From NCBI RefSeq assembly GCF_006442315.1, contig NZ_VFVY01000010.1, forward strand, positions 1-64,000: DNA of 64,000 bases. Direction: 5' to 3'. Under the pieces are notes generated by a model that saw only the letters and a program-made list of their open reading frames with translations, was not told the origin of the DNA and ran no database searches. This DNA is from Mesorhizobium sp. B2-3-4 (GTDB lineage: Bacteria; Pseudomonadota; Alphaproteobacteria; Rhizobiales; Rhizobiaceae). Below, in pieces: positions 46,618-54,786 of this stretch. Both the position numbers and the translations under genes were made by a program. Within the stretch, counting starts at the first letter, position 1. Each line of letters starts with the position of its first letter.

Positions 46618-48054
46618 TCAATCATCCAACACCCACGTATCCTTCGTCCCGCCGCCCTGGGACGAATTGACGACCAGCGAGCCTTCCTTGAGCGCGACGC
46701 GCGTCAGCCCGCCGGGAACAAGCTGGATACGATCGGAGACCAGCACGTAGGGTCGGAGATCGACATGGCGCGGCGCCAGGCCCTTCTCGGTCAGGATCGG
46801 GCAGGTCGACAGGGCCAGCGTCGGCTGCGCGATATAGTTCGAGGGTCTTGCCGCCAGCTTCTTGGCGAACGCCTCGCATTCCTTTTTGGTCGCCGCCGGG
46901 CCGACCAGCATGCCGTAGCCGCCCGAGCCGTGCACTTCCTTGATCACCAGTTCGTGGATGTGTTCGAGCACGTATTTGAGGCTGTCCGGTTCCGAACAGC
47001 GCCAGGTCGGGATGTTGCCGAGGATCGCCTTGCGGCCGGTGTAGAACTCGACGATCTCGGGCATGTAGGAGTAGATCGCCTTGTCGTCGGCAATGCCGGT
47101 GCCCGGCGCGTTGGCGATGGTGATGTTGCCGGCGCGGTAGACGTCCATGATGCCGGGCACGCCGAGTGCAGAATCCGGTCGGAAGGTCAGCGGATCGAGA
47201 TAGGAATCGTCGACGCGGCGATAGAGCACATCGATCTGCTTGTAGCCCTCGGTCGTGCGCATCGCGACATGACCGTCGACGACGCGAAGATCCTGCCCTT
47301 CGACCAGCTGCACGCCCATCTGGTCGGCCAGGAAGGCATGCTCGAAATAGGCCGAATTGTAGCTGCCGGGGGTCAGCACGGCGATGGTCGGTGCGCCCTT
47401 GGTGCTCTGCGGGCGAACCGCCGCCAGCGACTGACGCAGCAGCTGCGGATAGTTCTCCACCGGACGGACCTTGATCTTCTGGAACAGCTCCGGAAAGAGT
47501 TGCATCATCGTCTCGCGGTTCTCCAGCATGTAGGAGACGCCGGAGGGTGTGCGGGCATTGTCCTCGAGCACGTAGAACTCGTCCTCGCTGATGCGCACGA
47601 TATCGACGCCGATAATGTGGGTGTAGACGCCGGCCGGCGGCCGGACCCCGATCATCTCCGGCAGGAATGCCTCGTTTCTCGCAACAAGATCTCTCGGCAC
47701 ACGGCCGGCGCGCAGAATTTCCTGGCGGTGATAAATGTCGTCGAGAAAGGCGTTCAGCGCCTGCACGCGCTGTTCGATGCCTTGCGTCAGGCGCCGCCAT
47801 TCCTGGCCCGAAATGATGCGCGGAACGATGTCGAAGGGAATGAGCCGCTCGGAGGCTTCCTGTTCGCCATAAACGGCGAAGGTGATGCCGGTCTTGCGGA
47901 ACACACGTTCGGCATCCTGCATCTTCTCGGTAAGCCTGGCCGGATCCTGCTCCTTCAGCCAGCGATCGTAAGCCGAATACGGTCTTCTTAATCCGGAGAC
48001 CTCCGGAAGCATTTCATCGAACGCTGCCAATCGCATACTCCCCTGTGACGCCAT
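46618..48054 (-). CDS. Circularly permuted ATP-grasp protein of the Anbu cluster
   Basis: A predicted amidoligase of 478 residues (DUF404/DUF407, circularly permuted type 2 ATP-grasp). It has FDEMLPEVSGLRRPY near the start, the GVRPPAGVYTHIIGVDIVR stretch, LEDNARTPSGVSYMLENR, and the ATP-lysine region LVIKEVHGSGGYGML; NSSQGGGTKDTWVLDD ends the protein. It is proposed to form peptide bonds with an unknown amino acid or peptide. Start is uncertain: ATG 48054 is used, ATG 48036 is close, and the frame is open to 48150. It is the first gene of the cluster. Confidence 0.92.
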   Translation of the reverse strand: MASQGSMRLAAFDEMLPEVSGLRRPYSAYDRWLKEQDPARLTEKMQDAERVFRKTGITFAVYGEQEASERLIPFDIVPRIISGQEWRRLTQGIEQRVQALNAFLDDIYHRQEILRAGRVPRDLVARNEAFLPEMIGVRPPAGVYTHIIGVDIVRISEDEFYVLEDNARTPSGVSYMLENRETMMQLFPELFQKIKVRPVENYPQLLRQSLAAVRPQSTKGAPTIAVLTPGSYNSAYFEHAFLADQMGVQLVEGQDLRVVDGHVAMRTTEGYKQIDVLYRRVDDSYLDPLTFRPDSALGVPGIMDVYRAGNITIANAPGTGIADDKAIYSYMPEIVEFYTGRKAILGNIPTWRCSEPDSLKYVLEHIHELVIKEVHGSGGYGMLVGPAATKKECEAFAKKLAARPSNYIAQPTLALSTCPILTEKGLAPRHVDLRPYVLVSDRIQLVPGGLTRVALKEGSLVVNSSQGGGTKDTWVLDD

Positions 48055-48201
48055 TTCACTGGCGTCGCCGAAGAAAATCAAGCGCAATCGGTGATTTGAG
48101 GGGTGCGGGCGTTCAGTATGTTGCAACTGCCTAAAATTGGAGCAGCTCAACCATAGGCCCGATCAGCCTTTGCCTCGCACCCGGGCACATGCCTCGCGCG
48201 G

Positions 48202-48438
48202 CTAGAACGCGCGAAAGGTGACGACCGTGAAGGTGTCCTTGATGCCGGGCAGAATCTGCACCTTCTCGTTGACGAAATGGCCGACGTCTTCCTCGTCATC
48301 GACATAGAATTTGGCGAGCAGGTCGTAATTACCGGCGGTGGAGTAGATTTCCGAGGCGATCTCGGCGTCGGCAAGCGCGCTGGCAACCTCGTAGGATTTG
48401 CCGAGCTCGCATTTGATCTGCACGAAAAACGCCTTCAT
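48202..48438 (-). CDS. Stand-alone Lrp/AsnC ligand-binding (RAM) domain protein
   Basis: A 78-residue protein with only the alpha-beta RAM domain of Lrp/AsnC regulators and no helix-turn-helix. It begins MKAFFVQIKCELGKSYEVA and contains the AGNYDLLAKFYVDD strand-turn typical of the domain. Such stand-alone RAM proteins bind amino acids and form rings, and may modulate Lrp-type regulators. It sits 147 bp upstream of the Anbu cluster on the same strand, but a link is not shown. Confidence 0.88.
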   Translation of the reverse strand: MKAFFVQIKCELGKSYEVASALADAEIASEIYSTAGNYDLLAKFYVDDEEDVGHFVNEKVQILPGIKDTFTVVTFRAF

Positions 48439-48518
48439 GGCTTCGTCCCGCTAAACTTCCAGGTCCAAGCGGCCCTTCTGGCAGACTGGAGGCGGGCTTT
48501 CAAGCGCCGGAACCGTAC

Positions 48519-49172
48519 TTAGCCGGCCCGGGCCGCTGCCACGGCATCCCGCAGCTCCGCCACCGGCATGCCGCGCTTGAACAGCTTGCCGCCAATCACC
48601 AGCGCCGGCGTACCCCGCAACTTGAAAGCTGCCGCCTGCGTGTCGTTGCGCGACAGCAGCGCGTCGATCCGCGGTTGGCGCGCCGCAAGCCCGGCCCGCG
48701 CCTGATCGACATCGACACCGACGGAGCCCAGAATATCGTTGGTGCGGTGCTCGGAGAGGCCGCGCTGGTTCGCCATCAGCGCATCGACGGCGGCCGCATA
48801 GTGCTCTCCGGACGAAAGCGCCATCCGCGCCGCGTCCCGCGACACCTCGCCGAAGATCGGCCAATCCTTCATCACCAGCCGGATGCCTTGATCCTCGGCC
48901 ATCAGCGTCTTCAACTCGATAAAGACCAGCTTGCAGATCGGGCATTGATAATCGACGAATTCGGCGATGGTGACATCGCCCTTGGGATTGCCAAGAGCCG
49001 GTATCGCCGGATCGAAAGCCACTTCGTTGACCGTCGGCGCAATCCTTGCCCAGGCCGGCAGCGGAGCCAAGGCGGCAAATGAAGCAGCGCCTTTCAGCAA
49101 AAAACGCCGATCTACAGGCGGCGCGAACAGTGGTCGTCCCATTGTCTGCTCACTCTCTTCCCTCGCATTCAC
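48519..49172 (-). CDS. DsbA-family thiol oxidoreductase with Tat-like signal
   Basis: A 217-residue thioredoxin-fold protein. The N-terminal DRRFLLKGAASFAALA has the twin arginines and hydrophobic stretch of a Tat signal. The active site is C77-P-I-C80 (YQCPICK), followed by the DsbA helical insert and cis-Pro in RGTPALVIGG. It resembles the DsbA/BdbD-like group used in alphaproteobacterial disulfide formation in the periplasm. ATG 49142, 10 codons in, is an alternative start. A single gene, convergent with none. Confidence 0.88.
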   Translation of the reverse strand: MNAREESEQTMGRPLFAPPVDRRFLLKGAASFAALAPLPAWARIAPTVNEVAFDPAIPALGNPKGDVTIAEFVDYQCPICKLVFIELKTLMAEDQGIRLVMKDWPIFGEVSRDAARMALSSGEHYAAAVDALMANQRGLSEHRTNDILGSVGVDVDQARAGLAARQPRIDALLSRNDTQAAAFKLRGTPALVIGGKLFKRGMPVAELRDAVAAARAG

Positions 49173-49333
49173 GATGAGCGCCCCGCCTTAAAGCAAGCTT
49201 AAGCCTGTGGAATGCGCCAAGGCGAGATGAATGTTCGCCGCCGATGAAACCGGGAAGCGCTCCTGTGCGTATGTTAGCATGCCCGCGGAACGGATTTCCA
49301 AAGGCAGCTTTGGAGAGACAACGGAGACGGGAC

Positions 49334-49753
49334 ATGCGCCGCACGCTTTTCGCACTCGCCTTGGTTCCGCTCATGCTGACTTCCTCGGCGTTTGCCGGCG
49401 ATGCCGAGGTCAAGGCTGGTCAGGCCGTTATCGACGGCCAGTTGAAGGCCCTCATCGCCGATGACGGCGCCAAGGCCTACAGCTTCGCCGCCCCGAACGT
49501 GAAGCAAGTCTTCCCGACCGTCGACGCTTTCATGAACATGGTGACCAACGGCTATCCACCGGTGCGCAAGCCGCAATCCTATGCCTTCGGCAAGGTCGAG
49601 GAGACCGGCCCGGGCTCGATCGTCCAGCAAGTGCTGATCGTCGGCCCCGACGGCAAGGACTACGAGGCGGTCTACACGTTGCAGCAGCAGCCCGACGGCA
49701 CGTTCCAGATCACCGGCTGCAGCTTGCGGGCGTCGAACTCGCTGAGCACCTGA
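49334..49753 (+). CDS. DUF4864 secreted protein
   Basis: A 139-residue exported protein with signal peptide (LALVPLMLTSSAFA, cleaved near residue 21) and a SnoaL-like NTF2-fold core marked by QVFPTVDAFMNMV and YEAVYTLQQQPDG, ending ITGCSLRAS. DUF4864 is a small alphaproteobacterial periplasmic family of unknown function. Start 49334 follows GGAGACGGGAC. It converges with tgt, 19 bp apart. Confidence 0.85.
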   Translation: MRRTLFALALVPLMLTSSAFAGDAEVKAGQAVIDGQLKALIADDGAKAYSFAAPNVKQVFPTVDAFMNMVTNGYPPVRKPQSYAFGKVEETGPGSIVQQVLIVGPDGKDYEAVYTLQQQPDGTFQITGCSLRASNSLST

Positions 49754-49772
49754 AGGGCGGCGGCGTCTGGCG

Positions 49773-50903
49773 TCACAGGGCCGGGATATCGCCCCTCGCC
49801 CAGCCCTCTGATATCTCGGCCCCACGCGCCTCGAAGCTGCCTGTCTCGATCGCGGCGCGGATGTCCTGCATCAGCTTCTGGTAATAGGAAAGATTGTTCC
49901 AGGTCAGCAGCATGGCGCCGAGCGCCTCTTGCGATCGTACCAGATGGTGCAGATAGGCACGCGAATAGTCGCGCGCCGCGGGGCAGTCGCTCTCTTCGTC
50001 GAGCGGACGGTGGTCGTCGGCATGCCGGGCATTCCTGAAGTTGACCTTGCCGCGCCTTGTATAGGCGAGGCCATGCCGGCCGGCCCGCGTCGGCATCACG
50101 CAGTCGAACATATCGATACCGCGCGCCACGGATTTCAGGATATCGTCGGGTGTGCCGACGCCCATGAGATAGCGCGGTTTGTCCGCGGGCAGTTCCGGAC
50201 AGGTGATGTCGAGCATGTCGAGCATCACCGCTTGCGGTTCGCCGACCGCAAGGCCGCCGACAGCATAGCCCTTGAGGTTCATGGCGCTCAGCGCTTGCGC
50301 CGAGCGCACCCTAAGTGCGGCGTTGTCGCCGCCTTGCACGATGCCGAACATCGCCTTGCCCGGTTGCTCACCGAACGCCGTCTTGCAGCGCTCGGCCCAG
50401 CGCAGCGACAACTCCATGGCGCGCTCGATCTCTTTCAGTTCGGCGGGCAGCGCCGTACATTCGTCGAGCTGCATCTGAATGTCGGAATCGAGCAGCCCCT
50501 GGATCTCGATCGACCGCTCCGGCGACATCTCGTAAGGCGCGCCGTCGATATGCGAGCGGAAGGTGACGCCTTTCTCGGTCAGTTTCCTGAGCTTGGACAA
50601 CGACATCACCTGAAAGCCACCGCTGTCGGTCAGGATCGGCTGCGGCCAGCGTGCGAACTCATGCAGGCCGCCAAGCCGCGCCACGCGCTCGGCGCCAGGC
50701 CGCAGCATCAAGTGATAGGTATTGCCGAGGATGATGTCGGCGCCGACGCCGCGCACCTGGTCCATATACATGGCCTTGACAGTGCCGCCGGTACCGACCG
50801 GCATGAACGCCGGCGTCCGGATTTCGCCGCGCGGCATATCGATGAGGCCGCGCCGCGCCTTGCCGTCGGTCGCCAGCACCTTGAAGGTGAACGTCTCAGC
50901 CAT
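49773..50903 (-). CDS. tgt: tRNA-guanine transglycosylase, lacking canonical zinc ligands
   Basis: Exchanges guanine-34 for the queuine precursor preQ1 in GUN-anticodon tRNAs. The catalytic Asp of [12 protein letters not shown], the guanine/preQ1 pocket VQGGD and GGLAVGE, and the nucleophilic MPTRAGRHG region are intact; length 376. The zinc site normally formed by C302, C304, C307 and H333 (E. coli numbering) reads S305, C307, A310 and N336 here, so three of four ligands are missing. queA lies just upstream, with a small gene overlapping both. Confidence 0.96.
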   Translation of the reverse strand: MAETFTFKVLATDGKARRGLIDMPRGEIRTPAFMPVGTGGTVKAMYMDQVRGVGADIILGNTYHLMLRPGAERVARLGGLHEFARWPQPILTDSGGFQVMSLSKLRKLTEKGVTFRSHIDGAPYEMSPERSIEIQGLLDSDIQMQLDECTALPAELKEIERAMELSLRWAERCKTAFGEQPGKAMFGIVQGGDNAALRVRSAQALSAMNLKGYAVGGLAVGEPQAVMLDMLDITCPELPADKPRYLMGVGTPDDILKSVARGIDMFDCVMPTRAGRHGLAYTRRGKVNFRNARHADDHRPLDEESDCPAARDYSRAYLHHLVRSQEALGAMLLTWNNLSYYQKLMQDIRAAIETGSFEARGAEISEGWARGDIPAL

Positions 50904-51165
50904 TGAATTCCTTGTCGTGGACCGGCGCGTCGGGCGCCTGCCTGTCGAGCGACTGGCGGTATTGAACGCAGCCGCGCATGAATTTCGGCCACGGCGGCAC
51001 GGCGATGGATGGTTCGGTCTTCTCAGGCAGCAGATCCCACAGATCGGGGTGATGCCAGCACAGGTCATGACCTGATGTGTCGCGATGCGCGCGGATGCCG
51101 GCGCGTAATTTTCTCACTTCCGCAATCAGCCTGTCACGATCGAAAGTCTGCAGATCATCGTCCAT
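50896..51165 (-). CDS. Small conserved-looking protein between queA and tgt
   Basis: An 89-residue soluble protein starting [20 protein letters not shown], with a short Asp/Glu/Arg-rich helix then [16 protein letters not shown] and [18 protein letters not shown]. The gene overlaps the queA end by 11 bp and the tgt start by 8 bp, which is strong evidence that it is translated with them. The combination of a His/Cys-rich CWHHPDLW motif and a second Cys could bind metal. Function unknown. Confidence 0.7.
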   Translation of the reverse strand: MDDDLQTFDRDRLIAEVRKLRAGIRAHRDTSGHDLCWHHPDLWDLLPEKTEPSIAVPPWPKFMRGCVQYRQSLDRQAPDAPVHDKEFNG

Positions 51166-52240
51166 CGCGCTCTTCCCTGAACAGAAGACTGGCGTCTCCA
51201 TAGGAATAGAACCTGTAACCGCCGTCGATGGCATGCGCATAGGCCGCGCGCATCGTGTCGAGGCCACTGAAAGCCGAGACCAGCATGAACAGGGTCGAGC
51301 GCGGCAGATGGAAATTGGTCATCAGCATGTCGGCGGTCCGAAAACGGTAGCCGGGCGTGATGAAAATATCGGTTGGGCCGGACCAGGCAGCCAGCGTGCC
51401 GTCCTCGCGTGCGGCACTCTCCAATAGCCGCAGCGATGTCGTGCCGACGGCGATGATGCGCCCGCCCCTCGCCCTGGCTGCATTGAGCGCATCGGCGGTG
51501 GCTTCGCTGACCGTACCGATCTCGGAATGCATCTTGTGATCTGCCGTATCGTCGGCCTTCACCGGCAAAAACGTACCCGCGCCGACATGCAGCGTGACGA
51601 AGCGCCGTTCGACACCCTTGGCGTCGAGCGCGGCAAACAGCTCCGGCGTGAAATGCAGGCCGGCGGTCGGCGCTGCCACGGCACCTTCTTCGCGGGCATA
51701 GATGGTCTGATAATCCGCCCGGTCGCGCTCGTCATCGTCGCGCTTCGAGGCGATGTAGGGCGGCAGCGGGATGTGGCCGACCGCGTGCAGCGCCTCGTCG
51801 AGAAACGGTCCCGACAGATCGAAGCCGAGCAGCGCCTCGCCGCCCTCGCCCTTTTCGATCACCGTGGCATCGAGTTGGCCAAGGAAACAGGAATTGCCGT
51901 CATGGCCGAAATGGATGCGGTCGCCGGCCGCGATACGCTTGCCCGGCCGCATGAAGGCGAGCCAGCGGTCAGACGCCATGCGCATATGCAATGTGGCCTC
52001 GACCTGCGCCGCCGCCTCGCCACGCCGCCTGATACCCTTGAGCTGCGCGGGAATGACCTTGGTATCGTTGAAGACCAGCACGTCGCCGGCCCGCAGCAAG
52101 GACGGTAGAGCGCCCACCGTCCGGTCTTCCAGCCCTGCGCCCGGTTCGACCACCAGCATACGGGCGTTGTCGCGCGGTTCGGCCGGGCGAAGCGCGATGC
52201 GCTCCTCCGGCAGGTCGAAGTCGAAGAGGTCGACGCGCAT
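51155..52240 (-). CDS. queA: S-adenosylmethionine:tRNA ribosyltransferase-isomerase
   Basis: Converts preQ1-tRNA to epoxyqueuosine-tRNA using the ribosyl part of [22 protein letters not shown], the [19 protein letters not shown] segment, [13 protein letters not shown], and the [12 protein letters not shown] and [17 protein letters not shown] regions are all standard. Length 361. Its ATG overlaps the stop of the DMT transporter gene (TGATG). With tgt it forms the late queuosine pathway. Confidence 0.97.
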   Translation of the reverse strand: MRVDLFDFDLPEERIALRPAEPRDNARMLVVEPGAGLEDRTVGALPSLLRAGDVLVFNDTKVIPAQLKGIRRRGEAAAQVEATLHMRMASDRWLAFMRPGKRIAAGDRIHFGHDGNSCFLGQLDATVIEKGEGGEALLGFDLSGPFLDEALHAVGHIPLPPYIASKRDDDERDRADYQTIYAREEGAVAAPTAGLHFTPELFAALDAKGVERRFVTLHVGAGTFLPVKADDTADHKMHSEIGTVSEATADALNAARARGGRIIAVGTTSLRLLESAAREDGTLAAWSGPTDIFITPGYRFRTADMLMTNFHLPRSTLFMLVSAFSGLDTMRAAYAHAIDGGYRFYSYGDASLLFREERDGR

Positions 52241-52689
52241 CAGTAGAGCCGGACGAGCAGCGCTCCGGCCAGAAGCAGCACCGCGCCGGCGATGCGGCCG
52301 AGCGAGATTTCACGCACCGCGACGCCGAGGAAGCCGACGCGGTCGATGAGCATGCCGGCAAGCAATTGACCGGCCACCAGGAACGCCATCAGGGCGGCGG
52401 CGCCGATACGTGGCGTCAGGATGGTGGAGAGCGTGACATAGAAGCCGCCGAGCATGCCGCCGGCCACGAACAGCCACGGCGCCGGCGCCTTCCAGTCGAG
52501 CGAGATGCCTTGCAACTTCACCACCGCGATGGAGATGATGCCCAGCACGACCGCGCCCGACAGGAACGAGAACGCCGCGGCGGCGACGGGGAGACCGAGG
52601 CCGCGCGCCAATTGCGCATTGATCGGCGCCTGAATGGCGATGAAGGCGCCGGACAGGATACCGAGCAGGGACCAGACAACGCCCATCAT
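52240..52689 (-). CDS. DMT-superfamily transporter, DUF606/YdcZ type
   Basis: A 149-residue membrane protein with five hydrophobic helices. The starting helix contains [23 protein letters not shown], characteristic of DUF606/YdcZ, and a later [18 protein letters not shown]. These half-size DMT proteins usually function as dimers; their substrates are mostly unknown. Overlap with queA suggests co-transcription, and queuosine-precursor transport could be asked about, but nothing in the sequence shows it. Confidence 0.85.
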   Translation of the reverse strand: MMGVVWSLLGILSGAFIAIQAPINAQLARGLGLPVAAAAFSFLSGAVVLGIISIAVVKLQGISLDWKAPAPWLFVAGGMLGGFYVTLSTILTPRIGAAALMAFLVAGQLLAGMLIDRVGFLGVAVREISLGRIAGAVLLLAGALLVRLY

Positions 52690-52701
52690 CGTCTTTTCGC
52701 C

Positions 52702-53214
52702 TTACTTGACGTCCGCCGCGACCTTGAGCGACACGATCTTGTCGGGATCCTGCACCGGCTCGCCGCGCTTGATCTTGTCGACATTGTCCATGCCTTCGAT
52801 GACCTGGCCCCAGACCGTGTACTGGCGGTTGAGGAACGCCGCATCGTCGAAGCAGATGAAGAACTGCGAATTGGCAGAGTTCGGGTTCTGGGCGCGCGCC
52901 ATCGAGCAGGTGCCGCGGCCATGGTTGGCGTTGGAGAACTCGGCCTTCAGGTCCGGCTTGTCGGAACCGCCCATGCCCGCGCGCGACGGCGCGAAGGTCG
53001 GCTTCGAGGAATTGCCGAACTTGACGTCGCCGGTCTGGGCCATGAAGCCCTCGATGACGCGGTGGAAGACGACACCGTCATAGGCGCCTTCCCTGGCCAG
53101 TTCCTTGATGCGGGCGACATGGCCAGGAGCCAAATCGGGGAACAGTTCGATGACGACCTTGCCCTTGGTCGTTTCCATGATGAGCGCGTTTTCGCGGTCC
53201 TTGATCTCGGCCAT
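52702..53214 (-). CDS. ppiB: Cytoplasmic cyclophilin-type peptidyl-prolyl isomerase
   Basis: A 170-residue cyclophilin without a signal peptide. Catalytic residues are seen in YDGVVFHRVIEGFMAQTGD (Arg of FHRV), NSANSQFFI and QYTVWGQVIEGM. The start ATG 53214 follows AAGGA; an upstream in-frame ATG at 53235 lacks a site. It lies just downstream of the exported paralogue, indicating tandem duplication with different localisation. Confidence 0.95.
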   Translation of the reverse strand: MAEIKDRENALIMETTKGKVVIELFPDLAPGHVARIKELAREGAYDGVVFHRVIEGFMAQTGDVKFGNSSKPTFAPSRAGMGGSDKPDLKAEFSNANHGRGTCSMARAQNPNSANSQFFICFDDAAFLNRQYTVWGQVIEGMDNVDKIKRGEPVQDPDKIVSLKVAADVK

Positions 53215-53257
53215 GTCAGATATCCTTTTGTCCAAAAACGAAATTATTCGCCAATTT

Positions 53258-53845
53258 TCATTTGTCTGCGGCGATGCGCACCTTGATCATCCGGTCGGGA
53301 TCGGTGACCGTGCCATTGTCCGCCTCGTCGCCCTTCTTGATCTTGTCCACCAGGTTCATGCCGCTGACGACATTGCCGACGATGGTGTACTGGCCGTCGA
53401 GCGGCGGCGCCGGCGCGAACATGATGAAGAACTGCGAATTGGCGGAATTCGGATCCTGCGAGCGGGCCATGCCGACCACGCCGCGCTTGTAGTGCTCGTT
53501 CTGCGAGAATTCGGCCGGCAGGTCGGGCAGGTCCGAGCCGCCCGTGCCGACGGCCTGGGCATTGAAGCCCTTCTCCATATTGCCGAACTTGACGTCGCCG
53601 GTCTGCGCCATGAAGCCGTCGATGACGCGATGAAACGCGACATTGTCATAGGCGTGGTCCCGCACCAGCTTCTTGATCTGCGCGACATGCTTGGGCGCCA
53701 GATCGGGGCGCAGCGCGATGGTGACGTCGCCGTCCTTGAGCGTGATGATCATGGTGTTTTCCGGATCGGCGGCTTGGGCGGAAACGGACGCGGTCAGGAG
53801 ACCGGCGAGCACGACAAAGAACGAGGCGAGCCTTTTGAGCTGCAT
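53258..53845 (-). CDS. ppiA: Periplasmic cyclophilin-type peptidyl-prolyl isomerase
   Basis: A 195-residue cyclophilin with a clear signal peptide (SFFVVLAGLLTASVSAQAA, cleaved near residue 25). The core shows YDNVAFHRVIDGFMAQTGD, NSANSQFFIMF and QYTIVGNVVSGM, all catalytic segments intact. It is 43 bp upstream of ppiB and 17 bp downstream of coaD, giving coaD-ppiA-ppiB-DUF606-queA-(small gene)-tgt as a likely long operon. Confidence 0.95.
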   Translation of the reverse strand: MQLKRLASFFVVLAGLLTASVSAQAADPENTMIITLKDGDVTIALRPDLAPKHVAQIKKLVRDHAYDNVAFHRVIDGFMAQTGDVKFGNMEKGFNAQAVGTGGSDLPDLPAEFSQNEHYKRGVVGMARSQDPNSANSQFFIMFAPAPPLDGQYTIVGNVVSGMNLVDKIKKGDEADNGTVTDPDRMIKVRIAADK

Positions 53846-53862
53846 GAGGATTTTCTCCGGGC

Positions 53863-54363
53863 TTATTTCGCGAATTTTGCGGTGAGCGCACCGGCCACGG
53901 CCGCCGGCACGAAGGGACGGATGTCGCCGCCCATCGAGGCTATCTGGCGCACAAGTGTGGCGGTAATGGTTCGCACCGACGGGCTGGCGGGCAGGAAAAC
54001 CGTCTGCAGCTCCGGCGCCATGGTTTCGTTCATGCCCGCCATCTGCATCTCGTAGTCGAGGTCGGTGCCGTCGCGCAAACCACGGATCATGATCGAGGCG
54101 CCTTCTCTCCTGGCGGCATCGATCACCAGCCCGTCGAAGGCAACGACCTTGATGCGGGCGCCGTCGCGGCCGAATTCGGCCTTGGTCGCGGCCTCGATCA
54201 GCGCCACGCGCTCCTCGAAGGAAAACAGCGGCTTCTTGCCCGGATGAATGCCGATCGCGGCATAGACGATATCGGCCACGGCCAGCGATGCTTTGAGCAC
54301 ATCGAGGTGGCCGTTGGTCAACGGATCGAAGGAGCCGGCATAAAGGGCGGTGCGTTCGGTCAT
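53863..54363 (-). CDS. coaD: Phosphopantetheine adenylyltransferase
   Basis: Fourth step of coenzyme A synthesis: ATP plus 4'-phosphopantetheine gives dephospho-CoA. The nucleotidyltransferase motif T/HxGH is seen in [15 protein letters not shown], with the [13 protein letters not shown] loop and the [14 protein letters not shown] region; length 166, normal. It is the first gene of the downstream cyclophilin/queuosine series. Confidence 0.97.
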   Translation of the reverse strand: MTERTALYAGSFDPLTNGHLDVLKASLAVADIVYAAIGIHPGKKPLFSFEERVALIEAATKAEFGRDGARIKVVAFDGLVIDAARREGASIMIRGLRDGTDLDYEMQMAGMNETMAPELQTVFLPASPSVRTITATLVRQIASMGGDIRPFVPAAVAGALTAKFAK

Positions 54364-54556
54364 GCCGCAGCTTCTAGCGAGCCTCTCTCACAAAGGCAAA
54401 TCCGATCGGCGTGCCCGCCGTGAACCTTTTCGGGCACATGAACGACAGATGAACACGCTGATCACGAAGCCTTCACGCAGCGTTCACTAGGTTGCACCTT
54501 AATAAGATGAAACCAAAATCCCATCTATCCGTTGTAAGGCGCAGGAGAACACGCAT

Positions 54557-54709
54557 ATGCTGATCTACATGCTCGCCACCGCAATGACCGTCGCCATGCT
54601 GATCGCCACAGTATTCGGGCTGCATCAGGAGGCACAGCGCATCCGCGTCAAGGCAACCACCAAGCGCTTGGAAGGCTTCGGCCCGCGCAAGCCGTACCGT
54701 CACTACTAG
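54557..54709 (+). CDS. Small 50-residue single-pass membrane protein
   Basis: An open frame with a GGAG site 10 bp upstream of ATG 54557. It encodes MLIYMLATAMTVAMLIATVF as a hydrophobic helix, then a basic tail (AQRIRVKATTKRLEGFGPRKPYRHY) of 27 residues split by Gly and Pro. The sequence is complete, ends in TAG and is followed by a hairpin terminator at 54737. The GC-bias and the orderly helix-plus-basic-tail layout suggest a real gene. Function unknown; a small membrane regulator is possible. Confidence 0.6.
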   Translation: MLIYMLATAMTVAMLIATVFGLHQEAQRIRVKATTKRLEGFGPRKPYRHY

Positions 54710-54735
54710 AACCAGCTTCGTCTGGACTTGCTGCC

Positions 54736-54760
54736 ACGCCGGCCGATTGGCCGGCGTTGT
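54736..54760. terminator. Hairpin terminator between the small membrane protein and gyrA
   Basis: CGCCGGCC (54737-54744) pairs perfectly with GGCCGGCG (54749-54756) around GATT, with an extra A-T pair outside and TTGTT following on the plus strand. It sits 27 bp after the small gene and 30 bp past the gyrA stop, so it may serve both convergent transcripts. Confidence 0.75.
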
Positions 54761-54786
54761 TATGTCGAAACCAGGTCCACGCCTTA

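Noticed and set aside
48202-48438. Full Lrp regulator
   Set aside because: Only the ligand-binding RAM domain is present. No helix-turn-helix is encoded upstream in frame, so it is annotated as a stand-alone domain protein.
49287-49311. GGAAC-N16-CTTT upstream of the DUF4864 gene as an EcfG promoter
   Set aside because: The -10 differs from CGTT and the leader would be only about 16 nt. It is too weak to list beside the exact sites.
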